Shown piece after piece: positions 7,126 through 15,788 of a stretch of DNA of 45,317 bases (within the stretch, counting starts at the first letter, position 1; each line of letters begins with the position of its first letter). A program made the position numbers and the translations under genes. The stretch is from an uncultured Bacteroidales bacterium (GTDB lineage Bacteria > Bacteroidota > Bacteroidia > Bacteroidales > F082): contig ONKA01000029.1 in NCBI GenBank assembly GCA_900318265.1, forward strand, positions 1-45,317, written 5' to 3'. Below the pieces are notes generated by a model. The model had not been told where the DNA came from. It worked only from the letters and a program-made list of their open reading frames with translations, and ran no database searches.

Positions 7126-7149
7126 AGACGCCGATTCATCGCGTCTCAA
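7122..7149. repeat. GTAGAGACG palindromic element at convergent gene ends
   Basis: Left arm GTAGAGACGC and right arm GCGTCTC around CGATTCATC. The TAG in the left arm is the hydF stop; on the other strand GAGACGCGATGA is the last codons and stop of the phosphatase gene. Same family as 33822-33849 and 34092-34119. It can act as a short bidirectional terminator stem. Confidence 0.75.
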
Positions 7150-7591
7150 GGTGTTCCAGCAGCCCCTCACACCCCTCCAACACATCAACCCAAGTAGCCT
7201 CAAAATCTCCTGTGTACCAAGGGTCGGCGACATCGCCAGGTCTGTGAGTAAAGTCCATTAATAGACTGATTTTGTGGTCGATATCTTCGCCAAACATCCG
7301 CTTTAGGTTGCGCAGGTTATTGCGGTCCATGGCGATAATGTAGTCATAATAGGCATAGTCTTGTCGCGTCATTTGGCGGGCGGTCTTACCCTCGCAGCCA
7401 ATGCCGTGTTCGGCCAATTTGCACCGCGCTGGCGGATAGACGGGATTGCCGATTTCTTCGGTTGAGGTCGCCGCAGATTGAATCTCATATTGGTCACTCA
7501 AACCCACCTCTGCGACAAGGTGTTTCATCACAAACTCGGCCATGGGACTGCGGCAGATGTTGCCGTGACAGATGAAGAGGACTTTTATCAT
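7136..7591 (-). CDS. Low-molecular-weight protein-tyrosine phosphatase
   Basis: 151 residues, the full length of the family. The P-loop CHGNICRSP places the nucleophile Cys8 and Arg14; the general acid Asp lies near 123 in ADPWYTGDF. It dephosphorylates phosphotyrosine in the cytoplasm; the natural substrate cannot be told from the sequence. It follows tatD with a 138-bp repeat element between them. The last two or three codons (ETR and stop) lie in a palindromic element, so the C-terminus may have been slightly altered by it. Confidence 0.92.
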   Translation of the reverse strand: MIKVLFICHGNICRSPMAEFVMKHLVAEVGLSDQYEIQSAATSTEEIGNPVYPPARCKLAEHGIGCEGKTARQMTRQDYAYYDYIIAMDRNNLRNLKRMFGEDIDHKISLLMDFTHRPGDVADPWYTGDFEATWVDVLEGCEGLLEHLETR

Positions 7592-7636
7592 ATTGAAGTG
7601 TTGTTGACGCGGGACTTAAGGCCTAGTTCTTTTTTG

Positions 7637-7774
7637 TCACAAAACCTACAAAACCATCAAAACTTGTTTTTCAAGGGAGGGAAAGCGGCCAACTGGCCCG
7701 CTTTCCAGCGGCGACGCAGTTGCGCGCCGCTCACGCTTCTCTTTTGGGTTTTGCATGTTTTGTTGGTTTTGTGA
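7637..7774. repeat. 138-bp element with 27-bp terminal inverted repeats
   Basis: The ends (7637-7663 and 7748-7774) are inverted copies matching at 23 of 27 positions, built from CAAAAC units and starting TCACAAAACC. Inside are two further stems: GGAAAGCGG/CCGCTTTCC and GCGGCG/CGCCGC. No protein is encoded. The right end touches the tatD stop codon with no spare base. It looks like a small non-autonomous (MITE-like) element or a highly structured 3' region; no clear target-site duplication was seen. Confidence 0.65.
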
Positions 7775-8437
7775 TTAACGAATTATGCGTGCAAAATTAG
7801 CAAAGATTTGTTTTTGTAAAGTAACAATGTCGGTTTCAAATAGATTTGCCGCAGTCTCATACACCTTTTCAACGCCAATTTCCGCCATGTCGGTTTCAAG
7901 GAAGAGAAAATCCAAATCGATGAATTTGAAGGATTTATGAATCTTTCTTTCAGGATGCAACAAACTCTCGCCTACGGAAAGATAAATCCCCTGCCCGATG
8001 AGTTGCTTTATGTCCTGCTCTGTTCCGCTGAAACCATGAACAATCCAAGGCTGTTGGGCTTTGTGTTTTTTGCGCAGGGCGATGATTTCGTTATGGCTCC
8101 TCACATCATGCAGAATCATCGGCTTTTGCAAGGCTTCCGAGAGTTCGATTTGCCGCTCAAAAAGTTCGATTTGTCTTTCAAAAGTCGCCTTGTGCATCTT
8201 GTCCAAACCCGCCTCGCCAAGGGCAACGACATTCGGCAATTTCACCTTTTCTTCCAAGGATTGAAGCGCAGTTTCCATTTGGAAATCAGCCTTATCCGCT
8301 TCCCAAGGATGGATGCCATAACTGAAAAAGCCTTGCTCGGGACAGGGTTGGTTTAAATTCAGGTTGACAATTTGGATAAGGTTACTATCAGTATGGACAG
8401 TATGCGTGTGAATGTCGATGAAAGAGGATACCAACAT
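7775..8437 (-). CDS. TatD-family metal-dependent hydrolase
   Basis: 220 residues, somewhat shorter than typical TatD (about 260). Metal-site signatures are present: IDIHTHTVH (His10, His12), GEAGLDK (Glu), HDVRSHNE and VHGFSGTEQD (His), and LETDMAE (Asp). Members are magnesium-dependent DNases or quality-control hydrolases; the exact substrate is uncertain. The short N-terminal region and LETDMA instead of LETDSP mark it as the compact Bacteroidetes subgroup. It follows the lipoprotein gene at 8453-9148 by 15 bp and is probably in one operon with it. Confidence 0.88.
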   Translation of the reverse strand: MLVSSFIDIHTHTVHTDSNLIQIVNLNLNQPCPEQGFFSYGIHPWEADKADFQMETALQSLEEKVKLPNVVALGEAGLDKMHKATFERQIELFERQIELSEALQKPMILHDVRSHNEIIALRKKHKAQQPWIVHGFSGTEQDIKQLIGQGIYLSVGESLLHPERKIHKSFKFIDLDFLFLETDMAEIGVEKVYETAANLFETDIVTLQKQIFANFARIIR

Positions 8438-8452
8438 TGGAATAGTCGTTTT

Positions 8453-9148
8453 TTATCTGTTTCTTGCTGGGCCTTTCACATCCGGAAGTTGTTCTACATA
8501 CTTGTCAAATTCATTGATTATAGAAAACAACATGCTCTTAAACTCCTCAAACTTTGGATTGAAAACCAATTCATAATATCCATCTTCCAAAGGTGTATTT
8601 GAGAGTAATACTTGTTTCCCATTTTTATAACAACTAATAGTGAAAGTTGGAATATCATATTCAACATGTTCGTCTCTGTCATACTTTGTTTTTTTCTCTA
8701 TAATTGAAACTGTCTTTTTCAAATAGAAATCATCAATAGAAGCAAGAAACAAATTAATGTGTTCTATGGAGTCGATATAATACACTGGGTGATTCTTTAA
8801 GTATTCTACAAAGACAACCATTTTTTTCGACACAAATGAATATGAAATGTTATAGGAATCATAATCAGAATCCACGGCATTCCAGTAATTAACAATTATA
8901 CTGTCAATGTTATTCTCTATTTGATAGAAAGGAGCGTTTTCAGGTTGAATTTGGTCTTCATTCTGTACTTCATTACCATTCTCTATTTGATTGGATTGAA
9001 TAGTATAAGATTCGGCTTTTGCCGTATCGTTATGGGACGATGAATTATCTGACCAGCAATTGTTTAACGAGAATAACATAACGAGAACAAAACTGGCCAT
9101 TTTGAGAAACCCCATTCCTTCTAATCTGCAATTATTTTGTGTTTTCAT
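8453..9148 (-). CDS. Probable lipoprotein of unknown function
   Basis: 231 residues. A hydrophobic segment (MASFVLVMLFSLNNCWS) near residues 17-33 ends in a possible lipobox cysteine, followed by a Ser/Asn/Gln/Glu-rich linker and a domain with NYWNAVDSDYDSYN and EYDIPTFTISCYKNGKQ. The ATG at 9148 lies about 27 bp downstream of a TAGTTTTG promoter box. The gene is clearly more AT-rich than its neighbours, which suggests a young or transferred gene. No family recognised. Confidence 0.7.
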   Translation of the reverse strand: MKTQNNCRLEGMGFLKMASFVLVMLFSLNNCWSDNSSSHNDTAKAESYTIQSNQIENGNEVQNEDQIQPENAPFYQIENNIDSIIVNYWNAVDSDYDSYNISYSFVSKKMVVFVEYLKNHPVYYIDSIEHINLFLASIDDFYLKKTVSIIEKKTKYDRDEHVEYDIPTFTISCYKNGKQVLLSNTPLEDGYYELVFNPKFEEFKSMLFSIINEFDKYVEQLPDVKGPARNR

Positions 9149-9174
9149 AGCAATAGATGTTTTTAATTCAACGG

Positions 9175-9182
9175 CAAAACTA
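9175..9182 (-). promoter_or_regulatory. -7 box for the lipoprotein-tatD operon
   Basis: TAGTTTTG on the minus strand, followed by CCG. It is divergent from the EamA promoter about 25 bp away. Confidence 0.5.
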
Positions 9183-9205
9183 TGTATTTATTTTGAATTT
9201 CTCCG

Positions 9206-9213
9206 TATTTTTG
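9206..9213 (+). promoter_or_regulatory. -7 box for the EamA transporter
   Basis: TATTTTTG followed by GCGGC, 22 bp before the ATG at 9235; it rules out the longer frame starting at 9157. Confidence 0.5.
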
Positions 9214-9234
9214 CGGCGGCTTGAAAACGGGTCT

Positions 9235-10155
9235 ATGGGATTGAATAAGTCAACGCTTACGGGGCACCTCGCTTGTTTCGGTGCCTACTGTATCTTCGGG
9301 TTCAACATCGTTTGCTGCAAGAACATTTCCAACGCACACGTGATGACCCCCATGGACTTGCTGTGTTTTCGCGCGGCGGGTGCCACGCTGTTGTTTTGGC
9401 TTGTATCCCTTTTCATGCCCAAAGAGAAAGTGCCGATGAAGGACATGCTGCAAATCTTTGTGGCTTCCATGTTGGGTCTGTTCCTCACCCAATGGAGTTT
9501 CCTGAAGGCCATCACCATGACGACCTCCATCGACACGAGCATCACCAACACCTGCACGCCCATCCTGACCATGATTGTGGCAGCCATCGTCTTGAAGGAG
9601 CCCATCACCTTCAAGAAAGTGGGCGGCATTTTGGTGAGTCTGGCAGGCGTTTTGATCTTGGTTTTCAACTCGGTGGGACTGGGCGGCGGCGCTTCCGAGA
9701 CCAAACCCTTGGGCATCGTCCTCGTGGTGGTCAACGGCTTGACCTTCGCCCTCTATCTCGGCATCTTCCGCCCACTCATCTCGAAATACAATGTGGTCAC
9801 CTTTATGAAGTGGATGTTTCTGTTTACTATGCTGGTGACGGTGCCCTTTAATGTCAAAAACCTGATACACATTCCTTTCGGACAGATGGAGAGCCGCGTG
9901 TTGTGGCAAGTGGCGTTCGTGGTGTTTTTCGCCACTTTTGTGGCGTATTTTCTCATCCCCATCGGGCAAAAACGCCTACGACCCACGCTGGTCAGCATGT
10001 ACAATTATGTGCAGCCCATCATCGCCACCATCATCAGCATCATTATCGGTTTGGACCACTTCACTTGGAAGAAGGCTGTTGCTATGGTGCTAGTCTTCAC
10101 GGGTGTTTGGATTGTCAATCAAAGCCGGGCGGCGGCACCACAAAATTCAAAATAA
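9235..10155 (+). CDS. EamA/DMT-family transporter
   Basis: 306 residues with about ten hydrophobic helices arranged as two EamA repeats, as in drug/metabolite transporters that move amino acids, nucleobases or similar metabolites across the inner membrane. Recognisable pieces are the first-helix region HLACFGAYCIFGFN, TNTCTPILTMIVAAIVLKEP in repeat one, and the repeat-two end SIIIGLDHFTWKKAVAMVLV. Substrate unknown. The stop is 16 bp before the recG start, with a recG promoter box in the gap. Confidence 0.88.
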   Translation: MGLNKSTLTGHLACFGAYCIFGFNIVCCKNISNAHVMTPMDLLCFRAAGATLLFWLVSLFMPKEKVPMKDMLQIFVASMLGLFLTQWSFLKAITMTTSIDTSITNTCTPILTMIVAAIVLKEPITFKKVGGILVSLAGVLILVFNSVGLGGGASETKPLGIVLVVVNGLTFALYLGIFRPLISKYNVVTFMKWMFLFTMLVTVPFNVKNLIHIPFGQMESRVLWQVAFVVFFATFVAYFLIPIGQKRLRPTLVSMYNYVQPIIATIISIIIGLDHFTWKKAVAMVLVFTGVWIVNQSRAAAPQNSK

Positions 10156-10159
10156 TCAT

Positions 10160-10167
10160 TATCTTTG
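10160..10167 (+). promoter_or_regulatory. -7 box for recG, almost touching the start codon
   Basis: TATCTTTG, then CCGC and the ATG at 10172. Transcription would start at or within a few bases of this ATG, so the message is leaderless or starts translation at the second ATG (10178). Confidence 0.5.
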
Positions 10168-10171
10168 CCGC

Positions 10172-12277
10172 ATGGAAATGAACCTGCTGCAAACGAACAT
10201 TGCCTATCTGAAGGGCGTCGGGCCGAAAAAGGCAGAAATCCTTCAAAAGGAGTTGGGTGTGCATACTTATCAGGATATGCTCAACCAGTTTCCGTTCCGC
10301 TATATCGACCGCAGCCAGATCCAAAAGGTGGCCTACATCAACGATGATTCCGTGTATTATCAGTTGGTCGGCACCATCTCCAATATCAAGATGATTGGTG
10401 CGCCGAGGGCCACACGCGCCACAGGCCTTTTCAGCGACGAGACGGGCAGCATCGAAGTGGTGTGGTTCCGGGGATTGAAATGGATCAAGAACCGCTTCAA
10501 ACCTGGCGTGAAATATGTGCTTTTCGGCAAAGCGAGCGAGTTTAACCACAACTACAACTTCGTCCACCCCGAAATCGAGGAGTACGACCCCAAGGATCCG
10601 CTCATCGGCGAAGGTTTGCAAGGTGTCTACAACACTACCGAGAAGATGAAAGACCACGGCCTCGGCACACACACCATCGCCAAATTGCAGAAACTCATCC
10701 TTCAACAGGTCTTCGAATACATACCCGAAACACTCCCGAAATCTCTCATTGAGCAAGAGCAACTGATCCCGCGCCGTTACGCCTACTACGAGATCCACCT
10801 GCCGGCCAACAACATCGAAATTCAGCAGGCCACACGCCGACTGAAATACGAGGAGCATTTCTTCTTCCAGCTCAAGCTGCTGCGCAACAAGATGCACCGC
10901 GAGCAGGCCATCAAAGGTCATGTTTTCGGCGTGGTGGGGGACTATTTCAACAGTTTCTACAAAGACCATCTGCCTTTCCCGCTGACCAACGCCCAAAAGC
11001 GTGTCATCAAGGAAATTCGAAAAGACTTGGGTTCTGGGCACCAGATGAACCGACTGCTGCAAGGTGATGTGGGTAGCGGCAAGACCATCGTCGCCCTCAT
11101 GGTGATGCTCTTGGCCTTGGACAACGGCTTCCAAGCCTGCCTCATGGCGCCTACCGAAATTCTGGCCACACAGCATTTTGCTACGCTTCAGGAGCAATTG
11201 AAAGACATGAACATCAACTTCGCCCTACTGACGGGTTCCACCAAAATCGCAGAGCGAAAGAAGATTTATGCAGGCCTTGCCGACGGCACGATGCAAATCG
11301 TGGTGGGTACCCATGCGCTGATTGAGAGCAAGGTGGTGTTCAAGAATTTGGGCCTCGCCATCATCGATGAGCAACACCGTTTTGGTGTGGAGCAAAGGTC
11401 AAAATTCTACGAGAAAACCGAGATTCCGCCGCACACTTTGGTGATGACCGCCACGCCCATCCCGCGCACCCTCGCCATGACGCAATACGGCGACCTCGAT
11501 GTCTCCAAAATCGATGAGTTGCCACCAGGGAGAAAGCCCGTGCAGACTTATCATGTCTATAGCGACGACCGCTACCGCATCATGATGTTCATGAAACAGC
11601 AGATAGCGCTTGGTAGGCAGATTTATGTGGTCTATCCCTGCATCAAGGAGTCGGAGAACACGGATATGATTGCGCTTCAGGAGGGTTATGAGGCCTTGCT
11701 GCACGACTTTCCAGAACCGCAGTACAAACTTTGCGTGTGCCACGGCAGGTTGACTGCCGAGGACAAGGACTTCGAGATGCAGCGTTTTATTAATAGGAAC
11801 GCGCAAATCATGGTGGCCACGACGGTCATCGAGGTAGGCGTCAACATCCCCAATGCCACGGTGATGATTATCGAAAACGCCAACCGCTTTGGTCTGTCGC
11901 AGTTGCACCAGTTGCGCGGTCGCGTGGGGCGCGGTGCCGACCAGTCCTATTGCATTCTCGTCACCGACCATAAACTGACTACCGATGGCAAAACCCGTAT
12001 GAAGACTATGTGTAGCACCAACGACGGCTTCGAAATTGCCGAAGTGGATTTGGAGTTGCGCGGTCCAGGCGAGACGGGTGGCACAAGGCAGTCCGGACAG
12101 ATTGAAATGCTCATCGGCGACCTCCAGAAAGACGGTCCATTAATCCCACAAGTCCGCGAAGCCGCCATCAAGCTTTTGGCCGACGATCCGAAGCTCATCA
12201 AGCCCGAGAACAGGATGTTAAGAGAACATTACAAGGAATTGTTTGCCCAGACTTTTGACTGGAGCCAGATTGGGTAA
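10172..12277 (+). CDS. recG: ATP-dependent DNA helicase RecG
   Basis: 701 residues, full length. An N-terminal wedge/OB domain (GVGPKKAEILQKELGV; TGLFSDETGSIEVVWF) precedes the two helicase domains: Walker A GDVGSGKT near 298, DEQHRFG near 399, TATPIPRT, and the C-terminal TVIEVGVNIPNAT and QLRGRVGRG. GPGETGGTRQSG is a variant of the usual GPGxxxGTRQSG. RecG remodels stalled forks and Holliday junctions. The stop is immediately followed by the stop of the convergent gene with no gap. The start is 10172 or 10178. Confidence 0.95.
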   Translation: MEMNLLQTNIAYLKGVGPKKAEILQKELGVHTYQDMLNQFPFRYIDRSQIQKVAYINDDSVYYQLVGTISNIKMIGAPRATRATGLFSDETGSIEVVWFRGLKWIKNRFKPGVKYVLFGKASEFNHNYNFVHPEIEEYDPKDPLIGEGLQGVYNTTEKMKDHGLGTHTIAKLQKLILQQVFEYIPETLPKSLIEQEQLIPRRYAYYEIHLPANNIEIQQATRRLKYEEHFFFQLKLLRNKMHREQAIKGHVFGVVGDYFNSFYKDHLPFPLTNAQKRVIKEIRKDLGSGHQMNRLLQGDVGSGKTIVALMVMLLALDNGFQACLMAPTEILATQHFATLQEQLKDMNINFALLTGSTKIAERKKIYAGLADGTMQIVVGTHALIESKVVFKNLGLAIIDEQHRFGVEQRSKFYEKTEIPPHTLVMTATPIPRTLAMTQYGDLDVSKIDELPPGRKPVQTYHVYSDDRYRIMMFMKQQIALGRQIYVVYPCIKESENTDMIALQEGYEALLHDFPEPQYKLCVCHGRLTAEDKDFEMQRFINRNAQIMVATTVIEVGVNIPNATVMIIENANRFGLSQLHQLRGRVGRGADQSYCILVTDHKLTTDGKTRMKTMCSTNDGFEIAEVDLELRGPGETGGTRQSGQIEMLIGDLQKDGPLIPQVREAAIKLLADDPKLIKPENRMLREHYKELFAQTFDWSQIG

Positions 12278-14281
12278 TTATTCCTTCAAAACCCTTCCTA
12301 TCTTAATTTGACCATCGGAAAGCGTTGTTTTTACAACATATACACCTGAAGGCAAGCCCGATAGGTCGATGGTGGCTTTTTCTGATACAAAAATGAATTT
12401 GCCCAAAATATCGAATACTTCCACAAACTGAACCTCGGGCAAGTCAATATGAATCAAACCTTTTGTGGGATTTGGATAGAAAGGCATCTCCGTTGTTGCT
12501 TCATCAAGGTTGTCATATAACCTGAAATATGCCTTCAAATCACAGTCTTTTTTCACCTCTAACGTATAAGTTGGATTGCTTGAAACGAAGAAATCGTTAT
12601 TTTTCCAAATATAAAACTCGGCATTTTCTTTAGGAACGGCTTGAACGATGGCGACACTGCCATTGTCGCACGACGGCTCTTGAAGAATTACAACGGTTCC
12701 AAGGCTTTCGTCTGTTGAAGTCGCACGAAAAGCGTAGATAAAATCTTCATTATAATTGGTGAATGCATTCCATCCTGCCGCATTTTGGTAGGATTCGACC
12801 GAACCGCAAGAAACCCAAATGGGAACATCAGTAGGAATGAAAGCGAAAATGCCATCGGCACTGGCTTGTGGCGCACTAAAAGGTTTTGCGATAATAGCCG
12901 ACAAATTGGAGACATTGTATAACGCAAGAGCTTCAATGGATTGCAAAAACGAGCCGATGGTCAATGTGTCGCTGAAACCGCTACAATCATAAAAAGACCC
13001 TTCTCTCAAAACGGTCAATTGTTCGGGAATCGTCAGCGAGCCGTTAAAACCGGAACAATGTGAAAAAGCACTATAACCCATGGTTCTCACGGAATTAGGG
13101 ATGATGAGGGATCCAGTAAAGCCAGTACACCAAGTGAAAGCCATATTTCCAATGGAGGTCAACGATTGCCCAAGAGTCAACGTGCCGTCAAACCCTTCAC
13201 ATTCCAAAAAAGCATAATCGCCGATTTGGGTGACCGCGTCAGGAATGGCCAATGAACCATTGAGCCCATGACAGAATGAGAAAGCGCACTCTCCAATGAA
13301 CTCCAAAGAATCCGGCAGAACCAAATTGCCGATGAACGGGCAAGCATAAAACGCATGGTCGTCGATGATTCTCAATGTCAAAGGTAATTCGGGCACTTCT
13401 ATCAAATTGGACATTGAAGCGAAAGCATAAGAACCTATACCTCTGATGTCGTCGGGGATCACCGTGTTTTTGCAAGCGGCCAGTAAAGTCTTGTCGTTTT
13501 TCGTGATGAGGGCATTATTTTCCGAGTAATATTTAGGGTTATCCGGATCGACAATGATAGCGTCCAAATCGTTACAATAAGAGAAAACGCACGAGCCTAT
13601 GGAATCAACCGATGCAGGTATATAGAGTGTTCCTGTAAGCCCTGTACAACACCAAAACGCACGGTTTTCGATGGTTTGCAGCGATGAAGGTAAAGTAAGC
13701 GAAACAAGTCCCGAACAATCGCTGAATGCGTGGCTCTCGACGACTTGTAATGTTGAAGGAAAAATAACTTCAGTGAGGTTGCAGCAATCATCGAAAATCA
13801 TACTTTGCAAAACAGTTATTGTTGCTGGCAGAACTAAAGTTCCAGTCAGTCCTGAACATCCATAAAAAGCGGCATATCCAATGTTTTCCAATGCGTCGGG
13901 AAGCACAAGTTGGGTGAAGCCACTGCAAAGCCAAAAACAAGAGTGACCTATCGATTTTACTGTGTTCGGAATAGCCAAAACGCCTGTCAGATTAGCGCAA
14001 CCACGAAAAGTGTTCCTGTCGATTTCTGTTACGGCATAGGTTTGTTCCTCGTAGACAACCGTTTCTGGTAAGATGATTTCGCCTTGAGGCTCTTCGAAGC
14101 CTTGATAGGGGTCGTTAAGGTCGCCAGGGTATGTCAGTCTTACTTCATGGTCAGTACCATAGATGATTTTGTAGTAAAGCGTTTGTCCTGTTTCGCAGAC
14201 AACGGAAAAATCATAATAACCACGTCCGAAACCATAGAAGGACAAAACGACCAATGATGCAATTAGGAGAGCTTTTTTCAT
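12278..14281 (-). CDS. BspA-like leucine-rich repeat protein, T9SS cargo
   Basis: 667 residues. A Sec signal (MKKALLIASLVVLSFYGFG) is followed by about fifteen LRR_5/BspA-type repeats of the kind GCSGLTGTLVLPATIT and IGDYAFLECEGFDGTLTL, then a linker domain and a type IX sorting domain from FYPNPTKGLIHIDLP to the end (LSGLPSGVYVVKTTL...GRVLKE). It should be exported through the type IX system and attached at the cell surface; related proteins bind host matrix or act as adhesins. The specific ligand is unknown. Its 3' end abuts recG. Confidence 0.9.
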   Translation of the reverse strand: MKKALLIASLVVLSFYGFGRGYYDFSVVCETGQTLYYKIIYGTDHEVRLTYPGDLNDPYQGFEEPQGEIILPETVVYEEQTYAVTEIDRNTFRGCANLTGVLAIPNTVKSIGHSCFWLCSGFTQLVLPDALENIGYAAFYGCSGLTGTLVLPATITVLQSMIFDDCCNLTEVIFPSTLQVVESHAFSDCSGLVSLTLPSSLQTIENRAFWCCTGLTGTLYIPASVDSIGSCVFSYCNDLDAIIVDPDNPKYYSENNALITKNDKTLLAACKNTVIPDDIRGIGSYAFASMSNLIEVPELPLTLRIIDDHAFYACPFIGNLVLPDSLEFIGECAFSFCHGLNGSLAIPDAVTQIGDYAFLECEGFDGTLTLGQSLTSIGNMAFTWCTGFTGSLIIPNSVRTMGYSAFSHCSGFNGSLTIPEQLTVLREGSFYDCSGFSDTLTIGSFLQSIEALALYNVSNLSAIIAKPFSAPQASADGIFAFIPTDVPIWVSCGSVESYQNAAGWNAFTNYNEDFIYAFRATSTDESLGTVVILQEPSCDNGSVAIVQAVPKENAEFYIWKNNDFFVSSNPTYTLEVKKDCDLKAYFRLYDNLDEATTEMPFYPNPTKGLIHIDLPEVQFVEVFDILGKFIFVSEKATIDLSGLPSGVYVVKTTLSDGQIKIGRVLKE

Positions 14282-14294
14282 CTTTCTTGTTGTT

Positions 14295-14804
14295 CTATGA
14301 TTTCTTCTCCTTTCGAAACGAATAGAACTTGTTCGTCAAATAGCTAAACGTCACGCAGAGGATGGAGATGATGATGTAGGAGACGGTCGGCCAAATGTGC
14401 AGCACCTCGACGAAGAGTTTCAGGCCGAAGTAATTGATAAGGATATTGCCGACAGTGACAAGGAAATACCTGACAATCTGCGTCCTGCCTTTCAGCGTGG
14501 AACCCGAGAAGCTGATGTGGCGCGCCATCCAGAAACCCGTGAGGAAAGTGATGGGGAACTTGAATACAAAGGCCGCGATGTGAGGCGTGAAGGCGATGAA
14601 GCCAAGATCGAACACCTGTCCGCGGAAAACGAAATGGTAGAAGACATAGTACAGCACCCATTCCAAAACAAGGTTCAAACCACCGCATGCCGCATAGCGG
14701 AACAGATCAAGGCTCATCACCTTGCGGAAAGGCGGATAGAAAAAGTCGATGACCTTGGTCAAAGTGCATTCAATCCAGGATTCTATGTTTTTCAAGGCTG
14801 ACAT
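14295..14804 (-). CDS. GtrA-like membrane protein
   Basis: 169 residues with four hydrophobic helices, e.g. YAACGGLNLVLEWVLYYVF, and the C-terminal FSYLTNKFYSFRK, typical of GtrA. This family is thought to help flip lipid-linked sugars for cell-surface glycans. The start at 14804 (MSALKN) is chosen over an upstream ATG because the promoter box lies at 14813-14820. The gene sits 13 bp upstream of the LRR gene and just downstream of the mevalonate-pathway genes. Confidence 0.85.
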   Translation of the reverse strand: MSALKNIESWIECTLTKVIDFFYPPFRKVMSLDLFRYAACGGLNLVLEWVLYYVFYHFVFRGQVFDLGFIAFTPHIAAFVFKFPITFLTGFWMARHISFSGSTLKGRTQIVRYFLVTVGNILINYFGLKLFVEVLHIWPTVSYIIISILCVTFSYLTNKFYSFRKEKKS

Positions 14805-14812
14805 TCGGGGCG

Positions 14813-14820
14813 CAAAAATA
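14813..14820 (-). promoter_or_regulatory. -7 box for gtrA-like gene
   Basis: TATTTTTG on the minus strand followed by CGCCCCGA and the ATG at 14804. It lies in the 21-bp gap after the kinase gene. Confidence 0.5.
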
Positions 14821-14825
14821 AACAA

Positions 14826-15788
14826 TTACAGCCAAATAACATCAAAACCGCCTCCCATAGATTGACTATGTCGAATGCTGGGCATTTCCCGCTGCCCCTG
14901 CATGCCCACGTTGGAATGACATGGGAGGCTAAACAATTCAGAGGCTTTTGCCACATCGTCCGTGAAGCCCAGCACATATCCGCCACCGCCTGAACCTGAA
15001 ATCTTTACGACAAAGTTGAAGTCGTAATCAGCGGTGAACAAATCCAAAGTGTTGTCGGTAATCATCGGGCGAAGGAATTCCAATTGACCTTTGGTGAGTT
15101 GTTTCAATGAATTGAAAAACAGCTCTTTATCGCCTTCAATCATTGAATTAATACAGGAAGTCACGCAAGGCACATACTCCGCTTGGAATCGGCTCAAAAA
15201 CTCAGGATTCTCACGCTGCGCTTTGAAATGATTCACCAATGGCTTGGTATTGCTCTTGATCTTGGTGTCAATCAGGCAGATGTGAATGTCTTTTTTCAGG
15301 AAATCGTCCGGAAGTAGCTCAACACCTTTTGGTGTGATTTTGAATGGCTTGCCCAGATAACATTGCAGTGGGTCGATGCCGGAACTGCTGCCATGGAAGT
15401 GGCTCTCCATCTTGCCGAATAGGGTCTTCAATTGTAGGTAGTCATCGCTTTTCTTCACGGCATAGCGGTCATAGACAGCGGCCACCAGAGTACCAGAGCT
15501 GCCCAAGCCATAGCCCGAAGGCACATTGGAGGCTAGGAAAAGGCCTTCGTTCAAATCCTTTCTTAAAGCCTGTAAATCCAAGAGGTTCGATAGGTCTTCT
15601 TTTTCGGAGAGATACTGGCAAAAGCGTTTCAGACTTTGGTTGGAGGTCAACGAAGCAGTCCTATTCCGGCTTTGTGGAAACTGCCATTGCGCCGAGAACC
15701 GCTTAAGCGGAATCATCAGCGCAGTGGCATCGAAGATCATCGAATACTCGCCGAAAAGGATGACTTTGCTATAGTAACGGTCTCTCAT
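14826..15788 (-). CDS. GHMP kinase, probable mevalonate kinase
   Basis: 320 residues. The GHMP ATP-binding loop is VPSGYGLGSSGTLVAAVYD; the N-terminus SKVILFGEYSMIFDATALM is the GEYxV-type opening of mevalonate kinases, and SGSGGGGYVLGF is the C-terminal motif 3. It phosphorylates mevalonate (or phosphomevalonate) on the way to isopentenyl diphosphate. The ATG at 15788 shares its A with the TGA of the upstream decarboxylase gene, so the two are translationally coupled; a GTG one codon earlier is less likely. Confidence 0.8.
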   Translation of the reverse strand: MRDRYYSKVILFGEYSMIFDATALMIPLKRFSAQWQFPQSRNRTASLTSNQSLKRFCQYLSEKEDLSNLLDLQALRKDLNEGLFLASNVPSGYGLGSSGTLVAAVYDRYAVKKSDDYLQLKTLFGKMESHFHGSSSGIDPLQCYLGKPFKITPKGVELLPDDFLKKDIHICLIDTKIKSNTKPLVNHFKAQRENPEFLSRFQAEYVPCVTSCINSMIEGDKELFFNSLKQLTKGQLEFLRPMITDNTLDLFTADYDFNFVVKISGSGGGGYVLGFTDDVAKASELFSLPCHSNVGMQGQREMPSIRHSQSMGGGFDVIWL

